Shown piece after piece: positions 30,007 to 38,595 of a stretch of DNA of 64,000 nt (position 1 is its first letter; each line of letters begins with the position of its first letter). The stretch lies in assembly GCF_900101745.1 (NCBI RefSeq), contig NZ_FNAD01000006.1, positions 248,001-312,000 of the forward strand, read 5' to 3'. This DNA comes from Glycomyces harbinensis. GTDB taxonomy: Bacteria > Actinomycetota > Actinomycetes > Mycobacteriales > Micromonosporaceae. The notes below the pieces were generated by a model, which had not been told where the DNA came from, did not search any database, and saw only the letters and a list, made by a program, of their open reading frames with translations. A program made the position numbers and the translations under genes.

Positions 30007-30615
30007 TCAGGAATCGGTACTCGTCTCAGGGGCGAAGGCCGCGCACGCCTCCATCGCGGCGGCGACGTCCGGATCGGATTCGTCGAGCTGGGAGGCGTCG
30101 TCGCCGAGTGCCACATCGCGCTCGGCGAGGCAGTCGCGGTAGGCGGCGAGGTCGTCGGACTCACCCGAGCCGCCACCGGGGAATCCGCCTCCGCCCACGG
30201 GCAGTTCGCCCGAGCAGGCCTCCTGTGCCGCCTGCCAGTCCTCGTCGCTGACGCCTTCCGGGGCCTCGAATCCGCCGCCGCCGAACCCTCCTGAGGGCAT
30301 GTCGGTCGGCATCTCGCCGGACATGTCGGAGGGGATCTCGGTCGGCATCTCCCCGGACATGTCCCCGGGCATGTCCGTCGGCATATCGGTCGGCATGCCG
30401 CCGCCGAGACCCTCCGCCCAGCCGTCGGGCAGCTCGACACCCTGGTCCTCGATGCAGGAGACGTAGGCGCTCATCAGGTCACCGCCGGAGGCGGCGCTCT
30501 CGTCGGGGTTCTCCTCGGTGTCGCCACCGGAACCGCAGGCGGTCAAGGCGAGGCCGGCGGCCGCGAGTACGGCCGCGCGCAGCAGTTGCCGCGGCCAGGG
30601 GGGAATGATGCGCAT
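30007..30615 (-). CDS. Small lipoprotein with Met-rich tetrapeptide repeat, function unknown
   Basis: A 202-residue exported lipoprotein: the leader ends LALTAC (lipidated Cys27). Two segments, YVSCIEDQGVELPDG (51-65) and YRDCLAERDVALG (159-171), resemble each other and the CMRENGVxxPDP motif common in actinobacterial lipoproteins often found beside ABC exporters; ACSGELP and MEACAAF complete a four-cysteine pattern. Between them are nine tandem tetrapeptides of the form M-P-T-D (74-109), then Gly-rich linkers. ATG at 30615 is preferred because the leader begins there. No exporter adjoins it. Metal binding by the Met/Asp repeat is possible but unproved. Confidence 0.75.
   Translation of the reverse strand: MRIIPPWPRQLLRAAVLAAAGLALTACGSGGDTEENPDESAASGGDLMSAYVSCIEDQGVELPDGWAEGLGGGMPTDMPTDMPGDMSGEMPTEIPSDMSGEMPTDMPSGGFGGGGFEAPEGVSDEDWQAAQEACSGELPVGGGGFPGGGSGESDDLAAYRDCLAERDVALGDDASQLDESDPDVAAAMEACAAFAPETSTDS
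30289..30396 (-). repeat. 12-bp minisatellite, nine units, in lipoprotein gene
   Basis: Nine in-frame 12-bp units encode tetrapeptides such as MPTD, MPGD and MSGE; one unit starts with Ile instead of Met. Units differ by few bases, so copy number could vary between strains without shifting the frame. Confidence 0.8.
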
Positions 30616-30717
30616 AACGGCACACAGTTCGCCCTCGAGGTCGAGGACGGCTCGAAGCCCGATCAAGGTCAGCTCGGAGCTCTCCGGAGCCCGGGGCGGC
30701 ATTGCGCGAAGCACCCC

Positions 30718-30767
30718 TCGACACGGCGGCGCGAACCCGATACAGTGACATCGCTTTACCGATAAAG
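30718..30767 (+). promoter_or_regulatory. GH51 promoter with LacI-type operator
   Basis: TCGACA (30718-30723) and TACAGT (30741-30746) are 17 bp apart. CTTTACCGATAAAG (30754-30767) follows at the expected start site, with six of seven paired bases and a central CG. Its extended left arm GCTTTACC matches GCTAAACC, an arm of the 25688 operator, at six of eight positions. Confidence 0.55.
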
Positions 30768-30797
30768 AGCCGTTCGACGCCGAGAAGGGCACCCCAC

Positions 30798-33086
30798 ATG
30801 AACGAGCGAGTCGCCATCCGCGTGGGCAACGCGGTCGCCGAGGCCGCCCCCGACCTGTGGGGTCTGTTCATCGAAGATCTCAACGACGCCCTCGACGGCG
30901 GGCTCAACGCCGAACGCGTCCGCAACGGCGACTTCGAATTCGCCGCGACCGACCGCGACGGCTTCCACCCCCTCACCGGCTGGGCCGCCGAAGGGGCCGT
31001 CCAGGTGCTGACGGATCTCCCGATCCACCCGAACAACCGCCACTACGCGTCCCTCACCGGCCCGGCCGCGATCACCAACGAGGGCTGGGACGGCATGCGA
31101 ACCGTCTCCGGCGAACGCCTGCGCCTCTCCCTCTTCGCCAGGGCCCACGGCACGCCCGTCGAGCTCGCCGCCGCCATCGGCGACGGCCTCGCCACCGCCC
31201 GCCGCACCGTCGAGCCCGGCGGCTGGCGCCGACTCGTGATCGACCTCGACGCCACCGCGACCGGCCGCGGCGAACTCTCCCTCGCCGTCCCCGCCGGTGC
31301 CGCGCTCGACATCGACGCCGTCTCCCTGCGGCCCCTCGGCGACGACGGCGAACCGCTGACATTCCGTCCCGACCTGCTCCAAGCCCTCGAAGACCTCGCC
31401 CCGAGCTTCATCCGCTTCCCCGGCGGCTGCCTCGCCCACGGCTACGGCCTCGCGAACCTCTACCGCTGGAAGGACACCGTCGGCCCCCGCCACGAGCGCG
31501 TCCACGACCGCAACATCTGGAACTACCACCAGTCCCGCCAGATCGGGTACGGCGAGTACTTCGAACTGTGCGAAGCCGTCGGCGCCACCGCGATTCCCAT
31601 CGTCGCCGCCGGCGTCTGCTGCCAGAACTCCCCGGGCGGCCAGCGAGCCGTCCCCGACTCCGACATGGACGCCTACATCCAAGACGTCCTCGACCTGGTC
31701 GAATATGCCAACGGCGGCATCGACACCCCTTGGGGCGCCAAACGCGCCGAACACGGCCACCCCGAACCCTACGGGCTGCGCCACCTCGGCGTCGGCAACG
31801 AGGACGTGATCAACGACGACTTCCGCGACCGCTACGCCCGCATCGAGAACGCACTGCGCGAGGCCCACCCCGACATCACCGTCATCGGCACCACCGGGCC
31901 CGCCACCTCCGGCCCCGACTACGAGGCCGGCTGGGCCTACGCCCGCGAACGCGCCATCGCCGTGGTCGACGAGCACGGCTACCAGAGTCCGCGCTGGCTC
32001 CACCAGAACCTGGACCGCTACGGCGCCTACGATCCCGAAGGCTCCAAGGTCTACCTGGGGGAGTACGCCGGCGCCTCCAGCAGGATCCGCTCCGCGCTCG
32101 CCGAGGCCGCGTACATGATCGGCCTCGAGCGCACCCCCGGCGTGGTCCGCCTCGCCTCGTACGCGCCGCTGCTCGCCCGCGTCGGACACTCGCAATGGAC
32201 CCCGGACCTCATCTACTTCACGGCCGACGAGGTGCGCCTCACCGCCTCCTACCACGTGCAGCAGGCCTTCGGCGCCGAGCGCGGCGAGCAGGTCCATGCG
32301 GTGGTCCTCGAAGGCGCCCGACCGTTTTCACGGCCGGTCCCGCGCGAAGGCGCGGTCCGCTTCCGGTCGGCGCGGGCCGCGATCGCCCTCACCGAGATCA
32401 CCGTCGACGGCAACCCGGTACCCGACGCGGTCATCACCCCCGGCGGCGATGACCTCCTGCTCGCCGCGATCGACCCCGAAGCCGCGGAGATCGCGTTCAC
32501 CGCGGTCCGCCGGGACGGCGCGGACGGCTTCTCGCTCGGTCTCGGCCCCGAGGACCCGCAGACCTCGTTCAGGTTGGATTTCGCCGTCTGGCAGAACAAG
32601 AACACGGCGGTGATCCGTCGCGACGACGGCATCGACAACTGGGAGTCCGGGTGCGTCTGGCCGGGACTCGCCGACGGCGTACCGGTCGCCGTGCGCGTCC
32701 GTCTCGACGGCCCGCGCCTCCAGGTCTGGGTCGACGGCGAACGCCACCACGACCTTGTCCGCGACGACCGCCCCGAGCAGCGAGTGGTGGCCGGAGCGCT
32801 CTCCCGGTCCGGTGCCGGCGGCGGCGTCGAATACGTCGTGCGCCTCGTCAATGCCGAGGACACCGAGAAGCCGGTGCGCATCGACCTGCCGGGGACGCCT
32901 GGCGCGGTGGAGGCCGAGTTGTCGGTGCTCGCCGGGGCCGGACCGGACGACGGCGCTCTCTTCGAAGCGTCCCCGGTCCGACCGTTCAGGACGACCGCCA
33001 AGGGCGAGAACGGGATCGACCTCGTCCTGCCGCCCTGGTCGTTCACCGCCGCCGTGCTCCGCGAAGCGTCTGCCACTCCACGGTGA
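30798..33086 (+). CDS. Cytosolic GH51 alpha-L-arabinofuranosidase with inserted LamG-like module
   Basis: A 762-residue enzyme without a signal peptide. WGLFIEDLNDALDGGLNAER is the N-terminal GH51 signature, followed by a beta-sandwich insert (about 60-180). In the barrel, HLGVGNEDV carries acid/base Glu335 and YLGEYAG carries nucleophile Glu422. The C-terminal beta domain is enlarged by a LamG/DUF1080-like piece (about 560-690, FRLDFAVWQNKNTAVIRRDD), giving a length above the usual 500. It releases arabinofuranosyl units from imported oligosaccharides. ATG at 30798 follows GAGAAGGG. The 3' end overlaps the convergent sulfotransferase by 44 bp. Confidence 0.9.
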   Translation: MNERVAIRVGNAVAEAAPDLWGLFIEDLNDALDGGLNAERVRNGDFEFAATDRDGFHPLTGWAAEGAVQVLTDLPIHPNNRHYASLTGPAAITNEGWDGMRTVSGERLRLSLFARAHGTPVELAAAIGDGLATARRTVEPGGWRRLVIDLDATATGRGELSLAVPAGAALDIDAVSLRPLGDDGEPLTFRPDLLQALEDLAPSFIRFPGGCLAHGYGLANLYRWKDTVGPRHERVHDRNIWNYHQSRQIGYGEYFELCEAVGATAIPIVAAGVCCQNSPGGQRAVPDSDMDAYIQDVLDLVEYANGGIDTPWGAKRAEHGHPEPYGLRHLGVGNEDVINDDFRDRYARIENALREAHPDITVIGTTGPATSGPDYEAGWAYARERAIAVVDEHGYQSPRWLHQNLDRYGAYDPEGSKVYLGEYAGASSRIRSALAEAAYMIGLERTPGVVRLASYAPLLARVGHSQWTPDLIYFTADEVRLTASYHVQQAFGAERGEQVHAVVLEGARPFSRPVPREGAVRFRSARAAIALTEITVDGNPVPDAVITPGGDDLLLAAIDPEAAEIAFTAVRRDGADGFSLGLGPEDPQTSFRLDFAVWQNKNTAVIRRDDGIDNWESGCVWPGLADGVPVAVRVRLDGPRLQVWVDGERHHDLVRDDRPEQRVVAGALSRSGAGGGVEYVVRLVNAEDTEKPVRIDLPGTPGAVEAELSVLAGAGPDDGALFEASPVRPFRTTAKGENGIDLVLPPWSFTAAVLREASATPR

Positions 33087-34467
33087 ACGGGGGTGCCGGT
33101 AACACGGTGTCGGGGATGGCGGGGAGGGTCTCGACCCGCCGCACGTAGTCGCCGAACGCCGCCTCCACCTCAAACGGGGTCAGGCCGTAGCTGCCGAGGC
33201 TGTACTCGTGCCTGCGGCTCTGGTCGGGGCGGGACATCCGGTACTCCAGGTGCTGGAACTCGCGCTCGTCCCATTCCAGGCCGAGATGGTGGAACAGGCG
33301 CGGCACCTGGACCATGGCGTCGCCGGCGAGGTGCGAGTAGCCGACGTCGAGCAGATTCCGGGCCGGGATCATGGTCCGGGCGGCGCGGGCGGCCTCGATG
33401 CCCTCCGTCAGCACGTCCAGGCACATCCTGCCCAGGCTCGAACGGTCGAACTTGCGCAGGTACACCGACCAGGTGCCCTCCGCGAGCGAGCAGTAGGAGG
33501 CCATCACGGTGATCGGGTCGCGGTGCGTCCAGATCACCCTCGCGTCGGGGAAGGTCTTGATCAGCGCCGGGAGCGACCACAGGTGGCAGGGGCTCTTCAG
33601 GACCCACCGCTTGCGCTCCTGCCCGTGCTGGAGCACCTGGAGCGTCCGCTTGAGGTAGCGGTAGTCCTCGGTGTAATCACGCTTCGCGAACCACTCGCGC
33701 AGCTCTGGCATGTGACCGGTCAGGGTCCACATGAACGTGTGGAACGACATGATGAACACGCACTCCTCGGGGAGCATCGCGCCCATCTTGTGAATGTTCG
33801 GGAGCGCCGGAACCGCCTTCTCGAAGTTGGCGACGTACCGCTCGGTGGACTTGATCCTCGCGCGAAGGCCCGCCTCGTCGGTACCCGGCGGCGGCGTCTG
33901 CAGCATCTCCCACAGCAGCGGGGCACGGTTGCCCTCAGGATTGGACAGCAGGTTGTGGGCGAGGGTGGTCGCCGTGCGCGGCAGGCCGGTCACCACGATC
34001 GGGTCGTCGATCGGCTCGTCCTCGATCTCCGGGTGCTCGGCGATGGCCCGCGCGATCCGGAACCGGTTGATGACCCGACCCTGGACCTGATCGACCACCG
34101 ACTTCCAGCCGATCGTCGAAGCGCCGTCCTGTCTGGCCCAGGCTCGCAAGATGAGGCGGAAGTCCTCAATCAACTGCGCATGGCCCTCAGGGCTCTCGCC
34201 GGTCTCGCGCTCCGCTCTCGCCACGATCCGGTCCATCGTCGCATCAGCGCGCCGTTCGAGGCCGATCGTCAGCGGAGCGAGCAGGTTGTTGAGGGCTCGA
34301 AGGGTGAGCGTCGGGGTCGCGTAAGCCACGTAGGGGGTCCTGTTCGCATTGCGGTAAGAGGGTTCGTCGGCGCGGGCGTCCGGGTTCGACACCGCCGAAT
34401 CCCTGAGCCTTGCACGGCCTCGCACGAGTTCCGCACCAATTTCGCAACACCGCTCGATGACGCTCAA
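33043..34467 (-). CDS. Sulfotransferase-family protein (Sulfotransfer_3)
   Basis: Up to 474 residues. IVVTGLPRTATTLAHNLLSN is the PAPS 5'-phosphosulfate-binding loop, and WVLKSPCHLWSLPALIKTFP and RVIWTHRDPITVMASYCSL form the 3'-phosphate-binding region. The family moves sulfate from PAPS to an alcohol or amine; many actinobacterial members have no known acceptor. The start is uncertain: the longest frame begins at TTG 34467, while GTG at 34392 or 34329 gives a head closer to the family (LTLRALNNLLAPLTIGLERR). No PAPS-synthesis gene is nearby. It converges on GH51 with 44 bp of overlap and follows LysR on the same strand. Confidence 0.8.
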   Translation of the reverse strand: MSVIERCCEIGAELVRGRARLRDSAVSNPDARADEPSYRNANRTPYVAYATPTLTLRALNNLLAPLTIGLERRADATMDRIVARAERETGESPEGHAQLIEDFRLILRAWARQDGASTIGWKSVVDQVQGRVINRFRIARAIAEHPEIEDEPIDDPIVVTGLPRTATTLAHNLLSNPEGNRAPLLWEMLQTPPPGTDEAGLRARIKSTERYVANFEKAVPALPNIHKMGAMLPEECVFIMSFHTFMWTLTGHMPELREWFAKRDYTEDYRYLKRTLQVLQHGQERKRWVLKSPCHLWSLPALIKTFPDARVIWTHRDPITVMASYCSLAEGTWSVYLRKFDRSSLGRMCLDVLTEGIEAARAARTMIPARNLLDVGYSHLAGDAMVQVPRLFHHLGLEWDEREFQHLEYRMSRPDQSRRHEYSLGSYGLTPFEVEAAFGDYVRRVETLPAIPDTVLPAPPFTVEWQTLRGARRR

Positions 34468-34534
34468 CGGAGGGATTCGGACCCGGGCCGATCCTCAACG
34501 ACGCAGCGGATCGCCCTATCGGCCGGGTCGTCGC

Positions 34535-35449
34535 TCACCCCTTGGTCCGGTGGCGCCGTTCGACTTCGGCGGCCACCTGACGGAACACGTCCAGGACCCG
34601 CTTGACCGCGAGCCGTTCGGCGCGGTCCGGTCGCAGGATCGCGGTGATGTGCCGCCGCGTGGGAATGTCGGCGATCTCTCTGAGGACGAGTCCGGCCCCG
34701 GTCGGCGTCGTGAACCGCGGCAGCAGCGCTATCCGCCGGCTGCCGACCACCAGCGACTCGACCAGCCGGTTGTCGCGAATTCGCTGGGACACCCGCAACG
34801 AGGCACCCGTCGCACGCTCGATCGATTCGAGCACCGAGTCGAACGGGTAGCCCTTCGGCACGCCGATCCACTCCCAGTCCACCAAGTCCTCGGTCCGCAC
34901 GGTCGCCCGCGAGGCGAGCGGATGGTCCGCGGCCATCGCCACGTCGAGCTGCTCGCGCGCCAGCGACACCGCGGTCAACGCGGACGTCCCGGCCGGGCGC
35001 GCCCCCGTGAAACTGTGCGCGATCACGATGTCGTTGTCGGCGGCGAACGCCGCATACTCCGCCTCGGCGATGTCGATATCGTTGCACCGCAACTCAATGG
35101 CTCCGCCGTCGAACGCTCGCATGACCTCCGCGAGCATGAAGGTCGCGGCGCTGGGAAGGGCCGCGACGGTCACCGTGCCGGACGGTTCGCTGCGGAAGGA
35201 GTCCCATCGGGCCCGGGCCTGCTCGAGTGCCGTGGCGACCACCGCCCCGCCCTCGGCCAGCACCCGACCCGCCTCCGTCAGGCGCAGGCCGCGGCCCGAA
35301 GGCTCGGCCAAGGCCATGCCGAACTCGCGCTGAGCCGCCTTGAGCTGCTGCGAGACCGCGGACGGGGTCCGGTGCGTGGCGCGGGCGACCTCGGTGACAC
35401 TGCCTCGCAGGGCCAGTTCGCGCAGTAGCTCCAGATGACGGACGTCCAT
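34535..35449 (-). CDS. LysR-family transcriptional regulator
   Basis: A 304-residue LysR protein. The winged helix-turn-helix is MDVRHLELLRELALRGSVTE through TPSAVSQQLKAAQREFGMAL; the remainder is the two-lobed effector domain (GTVTVAALPSAATFMLAEVM, DIVIAHSFTGARPAG, LDVAMAADHPLA). ATG at 35449 lies within a palindrome that overlaps its own start codon. It is divergent from the EamA-type exporter 72 bp away, the common arrangement where LysR controls the transporter. The effector is unknown. Confidence 0.92.
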   Translation of the reverse strand: MDVRHLELLRELALRGSVTEVARATHRTPSAVSQQLKAAQREFGMALAEPSGRGLRLTEAGRVLAEGGAVVATALEQARARWDSFRSEPSGTVTVAALPSAATFMLAEVMRAFDGGAIELRCNDIDIAEAEYAAFAADNDIVIAHSFTGARPAGTSALTAVSLAREQLDVAMAADHPLASRATVRTEDLVDWEWIGVPKGYPFDSVLESIERATGASLRVSQRIRDNRLVESLVVGSRRIALLPRFTTPTGAGLVLREIADIPTRRHITAILRPDRAERLAVKRVLDVFRQVAAEVERRHRTKG

Positions 35450-35463
35450 GTAGCAATGCTACA
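35449..35463. promoter_or_regulatory. LysR autoregulatory palindrome
   Basis: TGTAGC-AAT-GCTACA (35449-35463) has perfect 6-bp arms and fits the LysR T-N11-A pattern. It overlaps the LysR start codon region and lies upstream of the EamA gene, so one site could serve both directions. Confidence 0.65.
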
Positions 35464-35520
35464 CAATAGCTTAAGTAGTTTTCGTTTGTGCTTTACAGTC
35501 GGGGCGCCGATGATGGACGC

Positions 35521-36441
35521 ATGCCTGCTCGCCACGTACTGCTCGCGATGGCCGTCGCCCTCATGTGGGGCCTCAACTTCATCGCCATCGACGCCTCCCT
35601 CCAGCACTTCCCCCCGATGTTCCTCGTCGCGCTGCGCTTCGCGCTGATCGCCGTCCCGACGATGCTGCTGGTCAAGCGGCCCGATGTGCCGCTGCGCTGG
35701 CTGATCGGCTACGGGCTCGGCTTCGGGACCGTGCAGTTCCTGTTCCTGTACTGGGGCATGGCCGCCGGGATGCCCGCCGGCCATGCCTCACTGGTGCTCC
35801 AGGCTTCCGGGCCGTTCACGATGCTGCTGGGCGCCACGTTCCTCCGCGAGCGCGTGACCGGAGCGCAGCTGGCCGGCGTCCTGGTCGCGGTCGGCGGCCT
35901 CGCGGTGGTCGGCTGGCAGCGCGCCGAGCACGCCAGCGTCGTCCCGTTCCTGCTGACGCTCGCCGGAGCGCTCGGCTGGGCGATCGGCAACATCTGCAAC
36001 CGGCAGGCGAGAGCGGCCGATCCGCTGCGGCTGACGCTGTGGATGTCCGTGGTACCGCCGCTGCCGATGCTCGCGCTGGCGCTGCTCGTGGAGGGTCCGT
36101 CGCGCATCGCCGGCTCGCTGACCGGGTTCGACGAGCCCGGCGCGGTCGGTGCCGTGCTCGGCCTGCTCTACACCGTCCTGATCGGGACGATTCTCGGCTC
36201 GGGGCTGTGGACCTGGCTCATGTCGCGCCACCCGGCGGGAGTCGTGGCGCCGTTCTCGATGCTGGTGCCCGTCGTCGGGATGACCGCGGCGTGGCTGATC
36301 CTGGGCGAGACCGTGACGGTCCCCGAAATGCTCGGCGGCGTACTGGTCGTCGGCGGGGTCCTGCTCGGGAGCCTTCGGCGGCGCACGACGATCCTGCCGA
36401 AGCCGGATCTCGACGTCCAGCCGGCCGGTGCCCGCGGCTGA
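35521..36441 (+). CDS. EamA/RhaT-family drug/metabolite exporter
   Basis: A 306-residue membrane protein with ten hydrophobic segments in two EamA repeats. The first begins LLAMAVALMWGLNFIAIDAS; the second begins around GALGWAIGNICNRQARAADP and contains LIGTILGSGLWTWLMSRHPA and APFSMLVPVVGMTAAWLILG. Members export amino acids, nucleosides or drugs by proton exchange. ATG at 35521 starts right after the divergent LysR promoter region; only a weak ribosome site (GATGGAC) is visible. Substrate unknown. Confidence 0.88.
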   Translation: MPARHVLLAMAVALMWGLNFIAIDASLQHFPPMFLVALRFALIAVPTMLLVKRPDVPLRWLIGYGLGFGTVQFLFLYWGMAAGMPAGHASLVLQASGPFTMLLGATFLRERVTGAQLAGVLVAVGGLAVVGWQRAEHASVVPFLLTLAGALGWAIGNICNRQARAADPLRLTLWMSVVPPLPMLALALLVEGPSRIAGSLTGFDEPGAVGAVLGLLYTVLIGTILGSGLWTWLMSRHPAGVVAPFSMLVPVVGMTAAWLILGETVTVPEMLGGVLVVGGVLLGSLRRRTTILPKPDLDVQPAGARG

Positions 36442-36466
36442 AGGCGAAACGCCGGCCGCCGCACGT

Positions 36467-37732
36467 TCACTTTGATCCAGCGCGAGCCTTCAGGGGCGGC
36501 TTTGCTGCGATTCGTTCCAGCAGGATGACGACCGCTGCGGCGGCGGTGAGGGCGGCGAGGACGGCGAACATCTCGGGATGCCCTCCGGTCCGGTCGGTCA
36601 GGAGTGCGCCGGTCCAAGGGGCGAGTGCGATCGCGGCGGTGGCGGGTGCGGTGAGGATGCCGTGGAGGGTGGCGTACCCGTGCGGTCCCCATCGGTCGGT
36701 GACGACGGTGGCGTCCAGGAGCGTGAAGGCGCCGCGGGCGGCGCCGAGGAGGACGACGGCGGCGAAGACCAGGGCGACGGGCTCGGCGATGAGCGCGGTC
36801 GCCGAGAGCGTCGCGGCGCCGATGACGAGGATGGCGACGGCGCGGACGGTCGGGCCGGTGCGGTTCGCGAGCGGTGCGTAGGCGATGCGGCCGAGGAGTT
36901 GCCCGGCGCCGCAGATGCCCAGGGCCCAGGCGGCGGTGACGGTGTCCATGCCGCGGCCGGTCAGCAGCGGCACGAGGTAGAGGTTCGAGGCGGCCATGGC
37001 GAAGGCGGTGAGGGTCAGGGCGGCGGCGAGGGCGATGAACGTCGGTGAGCGGATGATCCGCCGCCGTGCCGCCGAAGCCGTGGCCGCCGAGTGGCCGCCT
37101 GACGGGTGTGCGCTTCGGGGCCATGGCGGAGTGAGCGCGAAGGCGTGGGCGGGGACGGTGACGACCGTGAGGATCACGGCGAGGACGAGGTAGCTGCCGC
37201 GCCAGTCGAAGTGGCCGGCGAGGTAGGCGGTCAGGGGTGCGAAGACGGTGCTGGCGAGGCCTCCGGCGAGGGTCAGGATCGTCAGCGCGCGCACGCGCCG
37301 GGGTCCGTACCAGGCGGTGACGGCGGCGAACGCGGGCTTGTAGAGCACGGCCGCTTGGGCGGTGCCGGAGAGGATCCACGCGGCGGTGAACGTCCACAGG
37401 TTGGGCGCGGTCGCGATGCCGACGACCGCGAGCACGGCGATGACCGAGCCTGTGGTCATGACCAGGCGGGGGCCCCGGTGGTCGAGCAGGTGTCCGACGG
37501 CGACGCCGGCGATCGCGGAGGCGCCCAGCCCCACGGAGAAGGCGCCCATGACGGCGGCGGTCGACCAGCCCGTGTCGGCGGTGATGTCGCCGAGGAGGAC
37601 CGGGAGGGCGTAGAAGAGGACGCCCCAGCTGGTGATCTGGGTGGCGCACAAGGCGATGAGGACACGGCGCGGGACCGCCGCATGGGTGTCGGGCCGTCCG
37701 TGCGCCGTGTCCTCGGAGGCGTGGGTTTCCAT
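36467..37732 (-). CDS. Major facilitator superfamily transporter, 12 TM
   Basis: A 421-residue transporter with twelve hydrophobic segments in two halves joined by a central loop (about residues 205-225). The first segment, VLIALCATQITSWGVLFYAL, and GVAVGHLLDHRGPRLVMTTG (loop 2-3 motif, G-x-L-x-D-x-x-G-x-R-like) place it with MFS proteins of the monocarboxylate/YcxA-like type. It is convergent with EamA (25-bp gap) and divergent from the acidic repeat protein. No regulator adjoins it and the substrate is not predictable. Confidence 0.85.
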   Translation of the reverse strand: METHASEDTAHGRPDTHAAVPRRVLIALCATQITSWGVLFYALPVLLGDITADTGWSTAAVMGAFSVGLGASAIAGVAVGHLLDHRGPRLVMTTGSVIAVLAVVGIATAPNLWTFTAAWILSGTAQAAVLYKPAFAAVTAWYGPRRVRALTILTLAGGLASTVFAPLTAYLAGHFDWRGSYLVLAVILTVVTVPAHAFALTPPWPRSAHPSGGHSAATASAARRRIIRSPTFIALAAALTLTAFAMAASNLYLVPLLTGRGMDTVTAAWALGICGAGQLLGRIAYAPLANRTGPTVRAVAILVIGAATLSATALIAEPVALVFAAVVLLGAARGAFTLLDATVVTDRWGPHGYATLHGILTAPATAAIALAPWTGALLTDRTGGHPEMFAVLAALTAAAAVVILLERIAAKPPLKARAGSK

Positions 37733-37897
37733 AGGAGGGGTTTAGCCGACGGCGGCGAGCTGGGGGACCGGGGGCGGGATGGCGTCGGCGGCGATGCGGC
37801 GGGGCAGTTGGCACACTCTGGGGATTCTGAGGCGTTCTCGCGGCCATAGAGTTCCCTGCAACAGCCCGGAACGCCCCTGGACGAAAGAGGAAGAGCG

Positions 37898-38518
37898 ATG
37901 AGCGAGTACGAGGACACCACGGTCGAAGACGACGTCACCGGTGTGGACGACACCTACACCGAAGACGACGCCGACCTCGGCGGCACCGGACTCTCCCACG
38001 TCGAGGAGACCTTCGACATCGACGGCGACGGCTACGCCGACGAGACGATCACCGCCGACGGCGTGACCTTCATCGACACCGACGGCGACGGCGAGGCCGA
38101 CGCGGTCGCGACCGACTACGACGGCGACGGCCTCTCCGACGAGGTCCTCATCGACGCCGACGGCGACGGCGGCTTCGAGACCGCGATCAGCGACGGCGAC
38201 GGCGACGGCTACGTCGACACCTACGAGTCCGACACGGACGGCGACGGCATCGTGGACCAGGTCTCGGTCGACACGAACGCGGACGGCTACGTCGACTCGG
38301 TCGCCACCGACACCAACGGCGACGGCTACACCGACACCGTGGCCAGCGACTACAACGCCGACGGCTACGTGGACGAGATCGTGGTCGACTCCGACGCCGA
38401 CGGCGTGGCCGACACGGTCCTGACCGACAGCGACGGCGACGGCTTCCTCGACACCGTCCAGACCGAGGCCACCCCCCTGGGCGACTCCTTCCAGTCCCAG
38501 ACCGGCCAGGTCTTCTAG
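37898..38518 (+). CDS. Highly acidic calcium-loop repeat protein (DxDGDG x 11)
   Basis: A 206-residue protein dominated by eleven tandem loops of the form D-x-[DN]-[GA]-D-G-x-x-D (residues about 40-187), for example DIDGDGYAD, DTDGDGEAD, DTNADGYVD and DSDGDGFLD, spaced 12-16 residues. Such loops bind calcium in thrombospondin type-3, dockerin and EF-hand-like proteins. There is no signal peptide, membrane segment or attached enzyme domain, so it is predicted cytosolic or exported by an unknown route. Head and tail are short, acidic and Gln-rich respectively. AGAGGAAGAG precedes the ATG. Calcium buffering or a structural role is a guess. Confidence 0.8.
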   Translation: MSEYEDTTVEDDVTGVDDTYTEDDADLGGTGLSHVEETFDIDGDGYADETITADGVTFIDTDGDGEADAVATDYDGDGLSDEVLIDADGDGGFETAISDGDGDGYVDTYESDTDGDGIVDQVSVDTNADGYVDSVATDTNGDGYTDTVASDYNADGYVDEIVVDSDADGVADTVLTDSDGDGFLDTVQTEATPLGDSFQSQTGQVF

Positions 38519-38558
38519 ACCGGTCCTGGCACGGACCGTATGCGCACGTGCCTGTGCG

Positions 38559-38587
38559 GGACCGCAGACCTGGACGGTCTGCGGTCC
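38559..38587. terminator. Bidirectional terminator hairpin
   Basis: GGACCGCAGACC (38559-38570) and GGTCTGCGGTCC (38576-38587) form a perfect 12-bp stem with a 5-base loop, followed by TTCGCCTCC. It separates the convergent acidic-repeat and P-type ATPase genes. Confidence 0.85.
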
Positions 38588-38595
38588 TTCGCCTC

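Noticed and set aside
30289-30396. Repeat array considered as CRISPR
   Set aside because: Units are 12 bp, contiguous and in frame within a coding sequence, with no spacers.
38015-38460. GAC/GGC-rich repeats considered as CRISPR or a non-coding satellite
   Set aside because: They keep an open frame encoding regular DxDGDG loops with variable spacing; no spacers of constant length.
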